The notes beneath the pieces were generated by a model. It had not been told where the DNA came from and searched no databases. It worked only from the letters and a program-made list of their open reading frames with translations. From Undibacterium sp. YM2 (GTDB lineage Bacteria > Pseudomonadota > Gammaproteobacteria > Burkholderiales > Burkholderiaceae_D): a stretch of 64,000 nt of DNA. A program made the position numbers and the translations under genes. Shown here one piece after another: positions 57,192 to 64,000 of the stretch; positions within the stretch are counted from its first letter, which is position 1, and every line of letters begins with the position of its first letter. Location: assembly GCF_009937975.1 (NCBI RefSeq), contig NZ_AP018441.1:2108001-2172000 (forward strand), read 5' to 3'.

Positions 57192-58406
57192 GTGTTAACA
57201 CCAGAAACTACCATCCATCCTCAAGCGAGGCAGTTTGCTGGAAGGCGCGCTGCCCAATTCGCCTTCATTCTTGCTTCTGCAACACTATTGCTGGCTTGCT
57301 CCAAACCTGCCGAAAAAACCGAAGACATACGTCCGGTCAGAACCATTACCCTGGCGAGCAGTAATATAGATATCAATGCTGAGCTGACTGGTGAAGTGCG
57401 TCCGCGCATAGAATCACGCCTGGGTTTTCGCGTGCCGGGCAAAATCGTTGCCCGTAAAGTGGATGCCGGTACGCTGGTCAAGCGCGGCCAGGTATTGATG
57501 CAGCTTGACCCTCAGGACCTGGCGCTGGCGCAGGTCCAGGCCAAGGCAGGGCTGACCGCAGCCGAGAGTAACCGTGATCTGGCCAAGGCTGAATTGAAGC
57601 GTTATCAGGAGTTGCGCTCCAAGAATTTTGTGGCCGCCGCCGTGCTGGATGGCAAAGAAGTCGCTTACAAATCGGCGCAATCAACTTATGAACAGGCTCT
57701 GGCAGCTTATAAAAACCAGTCCAACCAGTCTTCCTATACCAGCCTGGTAGCTGATGTTGATGGAGTGGTGACAGGCATTGATGCCGAGGTGGGGCAGGTG
57801 GTTGCCGCTGGCACGCCAGTGGTGCGCGTAGCCCAATTGGGGGCCATGGACGTTATCGTTGGTGTACCTGAAGACAAGGTCAATTCCATCCGCCAACTGA
57901 CGGATGTCAATGTACGTTTGTGGGCCAACCCTGGCCAGACCATACCTGGTAAATTGCGTGAATTGTCACCTATGGCTGATCCTGTCACCCGCACTTACAC
58001 TGCCAAAGTCAGCCTTGCTGGTGATAACAAGGATGTACAACTGGGCATGACGGCTTATGTCAGCTTCAATGCGAAAAATCCGAATAGTGCAATCAAAGTG
58101 CCTTTGACTGCCTTGTTTCAGGAAAAAAATGTTTCTTCAGTCTGGGTGGTCGAATCTGGCGTAGTCAGGCTGGTGCCGGTTCAAGTAGCTGGTTCTTCTG
58201 GCGAAGAAGCTTTGCTGGCTGGTGGTGTCAAGCCAGGTCAGGTAGTGGTGACGGCGGGTGCCAACCTGCTCAAGAATGGCCAGAAAGTAACCATACTCGG
58301 TGTGGAAACTGCCCCCGCCCCGGCCAAGTCTGTGGCCGCTGCCAGTGATGCTGCGTCCGTAGCTCCTGCAGCGCAGGCAGCACCAGCAGCAGGAGCTGCC
58401 AAATGA
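57192..58406 (+). CDS. RND efflux periplasmic adaptor (membrane fusion) protein
   Basis: 404 aa from a GTG start with AGGAAAA upstream. The lipoprotein signal ends LLLACS (Cys36). Then come the lipoyl/hairpin regions (GEVRPRIESRLGFRVPGKIV, KRGQVLMQLDPQDL) and barrel domain. The last ~35 residues are a low-complexity Ala/Pro tail. It bridges the inner-membrane pump to an outer-membrane channel. No TolC-like gene follows. The stop overlaps the permease ATG by 4 nt. Confidence 0.92.
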   Translation: MLTPETTIHPQARQFAGRRAAQFAFILASATLLLACSKPAEKTEDIRPVRTITLASSNIDINAELTGEVRPRIESRLGFRVPGKIVARKVDAGTLVKRGQVLMQLDPQDLALAQVQAKAGLTAAESNRDLAKAELKRYQELRSKNFVAAAVLDGKEVAYKSAQSTYEQALAAYKNQSNQSSYTSLVADVDGVVTGIDAEVGQVVAAGTPVVRVAQLGAMDVIVGVPEDKVNSIRQLTDVNVRLWANPGQTIPGKLRELSPMADPVTRTYTAKVSLAGDNKDVQLGMTAYVSFNAKNPNSAIKVPLTALFQEKNVSSVWVVESGVVRLVPVQVAGSSGEEALLAGGVKPGQVVVTAGANLLKNGQKVTILGVETAPAPAKSVAAASDAASVAPAAQAAPAAGAAK

Positions 58407-61400
58407 GTGATTCCTCACGTGGTTTCAATTTATCCAGGTGGGCGCTGGAGCATATCCCGCTGACGCGCTACCTGATGGTTGTGCTTTTGCTGGGAGGCAT
58501 ACTCAGCTATGGCAAACTCGGGCAGGATGAAGATCCGCCATTTACTTTCCGTGCGATGGTGGTGCGGGCTATCTGGCCAGGTGCCACCGCTTTGCAAATG
58601 GCAGACCAGGTGACTGACAAGCTGGAAAAAAAGCTGCAAGAAACGCCTTATATAGACAAGATACGCAGCTACTCCAAACCAGGTGAGACTTTAATCATCC
58701 TGCAATTGCGTGAATCGACGCCGCCCAAGGAAACGCCGCAGGCCTGGTACCAGGTGCGCAAGAAGATCAGTGATATACGCGGGACTTTGCCCCCGGGTGT
58801 CATAGGTCCTTTCTTCAATGATGAATTCGGCGATACCTATGGCTCCATCTTTGCCTTGTCCGGCGATGGTTTCAAGTATGAAGAAGTCAAGGAATATGCC
58901 GATTTTGTGCGTCAGCAATTCTTGCGCATCCCTTCTGTCTCCAAAGTAGAGTTGTTTGGTGTGCAGGACGAGAAAATCAACATTGAATTCTCGCAAAAGA
59001 AATTCTCGCAACTGGGCGTGCCTTTTGATTCCATCGTGGGGCAAATCAATTCTCAGAATGGTGTGGAAGCTACGGGGGTTCTGACCACCTCGACAGATAA
59101 CCTGCAAGTGCGCGTTTCTGGCGCGCTGATGACGGTTAAAGAGCTGGAAAACCTGCAATTGCGCGCCAATGGCACGACTTTCCGCCTGGGTGATTTTGCT
59201 ACCGTCAAACGTGAGTATAAAAACCCGCCGCAAGACAAGATGCGCTTTAATGGAAAAGAAGTTGTCGGCCTCGGTATTTCCATGGAAAAGGGCGGCAATA
59301 TCATAGAGCTGGGCAAACACCTGCAAGTTGATGTTGCTGAAATCAAGGCAAAACTGCCAGTAGGCATTACCCTGGAGCAGGTGACCAATCAGCCGGATGC
59401 GGTGAAGTCTTCTGTCGGTGAATTTATCCGCACATTGATAGAGGCGGTCGTCATTGTTCTTGCAGTCAGTTTCCTGGCCTTGGGTTTGCATACTAAACCT
59501 TTCCGCCTCGATATCTGGCCTGGTTTGGTGGTTGGTTTGACGATACCGTTGGTATTGGCAATTACCTTCCTGTTCATGCGCATCTTTGATATCGATTTGC
59601 ACAAGATATCGCTGGGTGCCCTGATCATTGCCCTGGGTTTGCTGGTCGATGATGCGATTATCGCGGTTGAAATGATGGTTCGTAAGATGGAAGAAGGTTT
59701 CTCGCGCTTTGATGCGGCAACCTTTGCCTACACATCAACGGCGATGCCCATGCTGACTGGTACTCTGATCACGGCTGCGGGCTTCTTGCCTATCGGCCTG
59801 GCAAAATCTGCAGCGGGTGAGTATACCTTCTCGATGTTCTCGGTAAATGCCCTGGCTTTGCTGATTTCCTGGCTGGCGGCGGTTATTTTTACGCCTTATC
59901 TGGGTTATTTGTTGCTGAAGGTGAAACCACATGGCGGCTCTGGTGGCAGTGAGCATGAGATTTTTGATACACCTTTTTATACCCGTTTCCGTGCCTTGGT
60001 GAACTGGTGCGTTAATTGGCGCAAGACTACCATCATCATTACGCTGGGTGTGTTTGGTCTGGGCGTGTATGGATTCAAATTCATTGAGCAACAGTTCTTC
60101 CCCGATTCAAGCCGTCCTGAATTGATGGTGGAGTTGTGGCTGCCCGAAGGTTCATCCTTCCAGGCCACGGAAGCACAGGCCAAGAAGTTTGAAGCCTTCA
60201 TGCAAAAACAGCAGGGCGTGGAAAGTGTGACCAGCTATGTCGGTACGGGTAGCCCACGTTTCTATCTGCCGCTGGATCAGATTTTCCCGCAGACCAACGT
60301 GTCGCAGATTGTGGTATTGCCCAAAGACCTGAAGGCGAGGGCAGCTTTGCGCCTGAAGATCATTGAAGCATTCAAGAATGATTTTCCTGAGGTGCGTGGT
60401 CGTGTGAAACTTTTGCCAAATGGTCCGCCGGTTCCTTATCCTGTGCAGTTCCGTGTCACCGGTCTGGAAGTGACCAAAGTCAGGGAAATTGCTGATCGCG
60501 TCAAAGAGGTCATGCGTGCCAACCCGAATACCGTTGGTGTGAATGACAACTGGAATGAATCAGTCAAGGTAGTGCGTATTGACCTCGACCAGGATAAGTT
60601 GCGTGCATTGGGCATTACTTCGCAAGCCGTGATGCGTGCTGCCAACACCATCCTGACGGGTACGACTGTTGGTCAGTTCCGTGATGGCAACAAGCTGATT
60701 GATATTGTCGTGCGTCAACCAGTCGATGAGCGTTCTACCATAGAAGCATTGGGTAATGCCAATGTGCCAACTGGCAGTGGCAAATTTGTGCCTTTGTCCC
60801 AGGTCGCCCGTATCAATCTGGTATGGGAGCCGGGTGTGGTCTGGCGTGAAGGTCGCGAATGGGCAGTAACGGTGCAGTCTGACGTGGTTGATGGCATACA
60901 GGGGCCAACTGTGTCCAGCCAGATTTCGCCCAAGCTTGACCAGATCAGGGCCAGTCTCTTGCCAGGTTACAAGATAGAACTGGCAGGTGCAGCTGCTGAC
61001 AGTGGCAAGGCGCAGGAGTCAATTGCTGCCAACGTGCCATTTGTGATTTTCATCATCTTCACCTTGTTGATGTTGCAATTACATAGTTTCTCGCGCTCTG
61101 TGCTGGTGTTCCTGACTGGGCCTTTGGGTGTGGCGGGGGCAGCGATGGCCTTGCTGATATTGCAGCGTCCATTTGGCTTCGTTGCTCAGCTCGGTGTCAT
61201 TGCCCTGTTTGGTATGATCATCCGTAACTCTGTCATTCTGATTGACCAGATTGAGCATGACATAGGTGAGGGCGTGCCACCATGGGAGGCGATTGTTGAG
61301 TCTGCGGTGCGCCGTTTCAGGCCTATTATCCTGACGGCAGCAGCAGCGGTGCTGGCGATGATACCTTTGTCACGTTCCGTGTTCTGGGGCCCAATGGCGG

Positions 61401-61501
61401 TTGCCATCATGGGTGGTTTGGTTATCGCAACAGCATTGACCTTGTTATTCTTGCCAGCCTTGTATGCTGCCTGGTTCAGGGTCAAGAAAACCAGCCTCTA
61501 G
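58403..61501 (+). CDS. RND family efflux permease
   Basis: 1,032 aa, 12 membrane helices with two large periplasmic loops. The helix-4 proton-relay aspartates are in LGLLVDDAIIAVEMMVRKME; the HAE1-like PMLTGTLITAAGFLPIGLAK follows. It uses the proton gradient to expel hydrophobic compounds. The substrate cannot be told. No regulator gene is adjacent; hpnC diverges on the other side of the adaptor gene. Confidence 0.93.
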   Translation: MSDSSRGFNLSRWALEHIPLTRYLMVVLLLGGILSYGKLGQDEDPPFTFRAMVVRAIWPGATALQMADQVTDKLEKKLQETPYIDKIRSYSKPGETLIILQLRESTPPKETPQAWYQVRKKISDIRGTLPPGVIGPFFNDEFGDTYGSIFALSGDGFKYEEVKEYADFVRQQFLRIPSVSKVELFGVQDEKINIEFSQKKFSQLGVPFDSIVGQINSQNGVEATGVLTTSTDNLQVRVSGALMTVKELENLQLRANGTTFRLGDFATVKREYKNPPQDKMRFNGKEVVGLGISMEKGGNIIELGKHLQVDVAEIKAKLPVGITLEQVTNQPDAVKSSVGEFIRTLIEAVVIVLAVSFLALGLHTKPFRLDIWPGLVVGLTIPLVLAITFLFMRIFDIDLHKISLGALIIALGLLVDDAIIAVEMMVRKMEEGFSRFDAATFAYTSTAMPMLTGTLITAAGFLPIGLAKSAAGEYTFSMFSVNALALLISWLAAVIFTPYLGYLLLKVKPHGGSGGSEHEIFDTPFYTRFRALVNWCVNWRKTTIIITLGVFGLGVYGFKFIEQQFFPDSSRPELMVELWLPEGSSFQATEAQAKKFEAFMQKQQGVESVTSYVGTGSPRFYLPLDQIFPQTNVSQIVVLPKDLKARAALRLKIIEAFKNDFPEVRGRVKLLPNGPPVPYPVQFRVTGLEVTKVREIADRVKEVMRANPNTVGVNDNWNESVKVVRIDLDQDKLRALGITSQAVMRAANTILTGTTVGQFRDGNKLIDIVVRQPVDERSTIEALGNANVPTGSGKFVPLSQVARINLVWEPGVVWREGREWAVTVQSDVVDGIQGPTVSSQISPKLDQIRASLLPGYKIELAGAAADSGKAQESIAANVPFVIFIIFTLLMLQLHSFSRSVLVFLTGPLGVAGAAMALLILQRPFGFVAQLGVIALFGMIIRNSVILIDQIEHDIGEGVPPWEAIVESAVRRFRPIILTAAAAVLAMIPLSRSVFWGPMAVAIMGGLVIATALTLLFLPALYAAWFRVKKTSL

Positions 61502-61529
61502 GCGCATGTTCTAGGTATGTGTCTGATGT

Positions 61530-61561
61530 CGTTCCCGCCTGCCATAGTGTAGGTGGGAACG
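61530..61561. repeat. hairpin after the RND permease gene
   Basis: CGTTCCCGCCT / AGGTGGGAACG, 11-bp stem with one wobble and a 10-nt loop. It lacks a T-run, so it is either a weak terminator or a REP-like palindrome. Confidence 0.5.
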
Positions 61562-61705
61562 AAAAATGGCTTAAATCCGCCAATCTTGCCTGCATCAAGG
61601 GCTTAAAGCACCTGCATTGAGCTTGTATTTAAAAAAATAAGGCACATGCCGATAAAATCCAGTAGAATATCGGGCTGGAGTTGTAATGCCACATACATCA
61701 GTTTT

Positions 61706-61741
61706 GGGCGACGCTTGAATTTCGGGTCGCCCTTTGCTTTT
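61706..61741 (+). terminator. terminator-like hairpin upstream of tRNA-Leu
   Basis: GGGCGAC / GTCGCCC with a 13-nt loop followed by TTTGCTTTT. A TAGAAT -10-like box lies 40 nt upstream at 61663. Between 61502 and 61799 no gene is visible. Confidence 0.5.
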
Positions 61742-61799
61742 GTGACGGCCGTGCAGAACGTGTGGCGGCATTGCGCCGGTGAACATAAACATACATCCC

Positions 61800-61886
61800 G
61801 CGAGGATGGCGAAATTGGTAGACGCACCAGGTTTAGGTCCTGACGCCAGCAATGGTGTGGGGGTTCGAGTCCCCCTCCTCGCACCA
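61800..61886 (+). tRNA. tRNA-Leu(TAG)
   Basis: 87 nt with encoded CCA. Acceptor GCGAGGA / TCCTCGC, long variable arm, anticodon loop TTTAGGT (TAG), T-arm GGTTCGAGTCC. It ends 28 nt before tig, with no terminator between them, so some tRNA transcript may read into tig. Confidence 0.96.
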
Positions 61887-61914
61887 CAGAATTTTTACTA
61901 TTTGGACGATTTTC

Positions 61915-63264
61915 ATGGCAACTGCAGTCGAAACTTTAGATAAATTGGAACGCCGTTTGACGATTTCCTTCCCGGTCGCTGATGTGCAATCGGAAGTTGA
62001 AAAGCGTTTGAAACAGCGCGCACGCACAGCAAAAGCGCCTGGTTTCCGTCCTGGTAAAGTACCTATGAAAATGGTAGCCGCCCAATATGGCTATCAAGTA
62101 GAAACAGAAGTACTGAACGACAAAGTCGGCCAGGCTTTTGCTGCTGCAGCAAATGAAAACAAATTGCGTGTTGCTGGTTACCCAAGCATAGAGCCAAAGT
62201 CTGGATCAGACGTGGCTGAAGGCAGCTTGGCATTCGATGCAACTTTCGAGGTGTATCCAGAAATTACAGTGGGTGATTTGGCTGTTGCAGAAGTTGAACA
62301 AGTCAAATCTGACGTAACTGACGCTGAAATCGATAAAACCATCGATATCCTGCGCAAGCAACGTGTCCATTTCCACGTTAAAGGCGAGCAGGGCGCGCAT
62401 GGTGACGGTGGTGCAGACCAGTCCGCACAAAATGGCGATCGCGCTACAGTAGATTTTGTTGGCAAGATCGACGGCGTCGAATTTGCTGGCGGCAAAGCTG
62501 ATGGTTTTGCATTCGTACTGGGCGAAGGCCGCATGTTGCCTGAGTTTGAAGCCGCAACTATCGGTCTGAAAGTCGGCGAATCCAAGACTTTCCCACTGGC
62601 TTTCCCTGAAGACTATCATGGCAAGGACGTCGCAGGTAAAACTGCAGAATTCACGATCACTTTGACAAAACTGGAATGGGCGCATATGCCTGAAGTGGAT
62701 TCCGAGTTTGCCAAAATGCTGGGTGTGGAAGATGGCGACCTGGTCAAGATGCGCGCAGATATCAAAGACAACTTGGAACGCGAAGTACGTGGCCGTGTCA
62801 AATCCAAGACTAAAGAAAGCGTGATGGACGCATTGGTCAAGGTCGTGGAATTTGACGTGCCAAAAACTCTGGTTGCTCAAGACAGCGAACGTCTGGCAGA
62901 AATGACACGTCAGGACATGGCGCAACGCGGCATGAACGTCAAAGATGTGCCTTTCCCTGCTGACTTGTTCAATGCACAAGCTGAGCGCCGCGTTCGCCTG
63001 GGCTTGATCCTGGCTGAGCTGGTAAAGGCTAACAATCTGCAAGCGACAACTGAACAAATCAAGGCGCAAGTTGAAGATTTTGCTCAAAGCTACGAAGATC
63101 CGCAGCAAGTCGTTAAATATTATTTCAGCGACCGCAATCGTCTGGCTGAAGTTGAAGCCCTTGTATTAGAAGAAAACGTCGTTAACTATGTGTTGGGTAA
63201 AGCGAAAGTCACAGACAAAGTTCTGCCTTTCGACGAATTGATGGGTAACAACGCACAAGCGTAA
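61915..63264 (+). CDS. tig: trigger factor
   Basis: 449 aa. Ribosome-bound chaperone and peptidyl-prolyl isomerase. The N-terminal ribosome-docking loop carries [11 protein letters not shown] (about 44-54). The FKBP-like domain (about 160-250) includes [20 protein letters not shown] and [21 protein letters not shown] helical C-terminal arm completes it. The ATG at 61915 is the conserved start; a longer frame runs back through the tRNA and is rejected. It is followed 17 nt later by clpP, the usual tig-clpP order. Confidence 0.97.
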   Translation: MATAVETLDKLERRLTISFPVADVQSEVEKRLKQRARTAKAPGFRPGKVPMKMVAAQYGYQVETEVLNDKVGQAFAAAANENKLRVAGYPSIEPKSGSDVAEGSLAFDATFEVYPEITVGDLAVAEVEQVKSDVTDAEIDKTIDILRKQRVHFHVKGEQGAHGDGGADQSAQNGDRATVDFVGKIDGVEFAGGKADGFAFVLGEGRMLPEFEAATIGLKVGESKTFPLAFPEDYHGKDVAGKTAEFTITLTKLEWAHMPEVDSEFAKMLGVEDGDLVKMRADIKDNLEREVRGRVKSKTKESVMDALVKVVEFDVPKTLVAQDSERLAEMTRQDMAQRGMNVKDVPFPADLFNAQAERRVRLGLILAELVKANNLQATTEQIKAQVEDFAQSYEDPQQVVKYYFSDRNRLAEVEALVLEENVVNYVLGKAKVTDKVLPFDELMGNNAQA

Positions 63265-63281
63265 CAAATAAAGGAAAACAC

Positions 63282-63908
63282 ATGACAGGCATCATCCGTA
63301 ATTCGGCACTGGACACAAACATGCTGGGCATGGTGCCTATGGTGATTGAGCAAAGCGGCAGGGGTGAGCGTTCATACGACATCTACTCACGCTTGCTCAA
63401 GGAGCGTGTGATTTTCCTGGTAGGTCCGGTCAATGATCAGACTGCCAATCTTGTTGTTGCGCAGTTGCTGTTTTTGGAAAGTGAAAATCCTGATAAGGAT
63501 ATTTCACTTTACATCAACTCTCCTGGTGGTTCGGTATCTGCTGGTATGGCGATTTTCGATACCATGGAGTTCATCAAGCCTGACGTATCTACCCTGTGTA
63601 CCGGTATGGCGGCATCCATGGGTGCCTTTTTGCTGGCAGCAGGTGCCAAGGGCAAGCGCTTCTCTTTGCCAAATTCCCGTATCATGATTCATCAACCTCT
63701 GGGCGGCGCTCAAGGTCAGGCATCTGATATTGAAATTCAGGCACGTGAAATCCTGTATCTGCGTGAGCGCCTGAATGGCATACTGGCTGAAAAAACTGGC
63801 CGCAGCCTGGAGCAAATTGCCAAAGATACAGATCGTGATAATTTCATGTCAGCAGATGCTGCTGCGGAATATGGTCTGATCGATAAGGTGCTGGCGCATC
63901 GCGCTTAA
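63282..63908 (+). CDS. clpP: ATP-dependent Clp protease proteolytic subunit
   Basis: 208 aa. Serine protease subunit of ClpXP/ClpAP, forming a double heptameric ring. The catalytic triad is Ser112 (GMAASMGAF), His137 (MIHQPLG) and Asp186 (KDTDRDNF). The [20 protein letters not shown] start is typical. It ends in a clear terminator, so clpX, if next, would have its own promoter. Confidence 0.98.
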   Translation: MTGIIRNSALDTNMLGMVPMVIEQSGRGERSYDIYSRLLKERVIFLVGPVNDQTANLVVAQLLFLESENPDKDISLYINSPGGSVSAGMAIFDTMEFIKPDVSTLCTGMAASMGAFLLAAGAKGKRFSLPNSRIMIHQPLGGAQGQASDIEIQAREILYLRERLNGILAEKTGRSLEQIAKDTDRDNFMSADAAAEYGLIDKVLAHRA

Positions 63909-63936
63909 ATCCCCCAAGCACATTGCTTATCAAAAG

Positions 63937-63973
63937 AAAAACGCCTGTTCCATGATGGTCCGGGCGTTTTTTT
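63937..63973 (+). terminator. terminator after clpP
   Basis: 9-bp stem AAAAACGCC / GGCGTTTTT with a 17-nt loop, then a T-run, 28 nt after the clpP stop. Confidence 0.85.
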
Positions 63974-64000
63974 ATTCTGTTCTATAATGTCTCTTTGCTC

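Noticed and set aside
58691..59602. 303-codon minus-strand frame opposite the RND permease
   Set aside because: Fully covered by a well-supported transporter gene, with no recognisable product.

Overview
The window looks like chromosome from an aerobic betaproteobacterium of the Oxalobacteraceae, most likely Undibacterium or a close relative. This is inferred from the 16S/23S sequence style, the glnA-ntrBC arrangement, the hopanoid hpnCDE genes and the paa gene set; no search was run. Almost all of it is ordinary, densely coded chromosome. The only accessory-looking stretch is about 1.2-3.5 kb, next to a tRNA-Ser gene.

Layout. 1-1152: a truncated acetylpolyamine amidohydrolase gene diverging from an AsnC/Lrp regulator. 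1153-3500: relics and small ORFs of unknown function, including a possible phage baseplate remnant, an 8-bp tandem repeat and an AT-rich membrane protein, ending at tRNA-Ser(GGA). 3.7-7.1 kb: a rhodanese and a CHASE-PAS-GGDEF-EAL cyclic-di-GMP protein. 7.3-12.5 kb: the nitrogen-control locus, with NtrC sites, a sigma-54 promoter, glnA, a small exported protein, ntrB and ntrC. 12.5-16 kb: pgpA-thiL, then a rubredoxin reductase / rubredoxin / rubredoxin-less rubrerythrin trio. 16.3-20.3 kb: maeB, a 5'-nucleotidase and alkB. 20.3-26.4 kb: a complete rRNA operon (16S, tRNA-Ile, tRNA-Ala, 23S, 5S). 26.4-27.2 kb: repeat-rich and non-coding.

27.7-39.3 kb is a phenylacetate catabolon: divergent paaX with a recognisable operator, then paaABCDE-G-I-K-J-Y-Z. 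It covers activation by PaaK, ring epoxidation by PaaABCE, isomerisation by PaaG, ring cleavage and aldehyde oxidation by PaaZ, thiolysis by PaaJ, and the thioesterases PaaI and PaaY. paaF and paaH are not here. paaD and the 3' end of paaZ each carry an apparent one-base deletion in a G-run.

39.5-64 kb: an orphan TPR-GAF histidine kinase, the Kup potassium transporter, an exactly duplicated tRNA-Arg(ACG) cassette, a thioredoxin-like protein, a tightly packed tsaB-rimI-udg-DUF1853 cluster, lplT diverging from radA, the hopanoid precursor genes hpnE-hpnD and (separately) hpnC with lipoprotein and M24-peptidase genes between them, an RND efflux pair, tRNA-Leu(TAG), and tig-clpP at the right edge.

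I found no CRISPR array, complete prophage, insertion sequence or clear new defence system. The items most worth checking are the two G-run frameshifts in paa, the split rubrerythrin module, the terminator directly in front of ntrB, the repeat/relic zone beside tRNA-Ser, and the repeated-module lipoprotein inside the hopanoid region.
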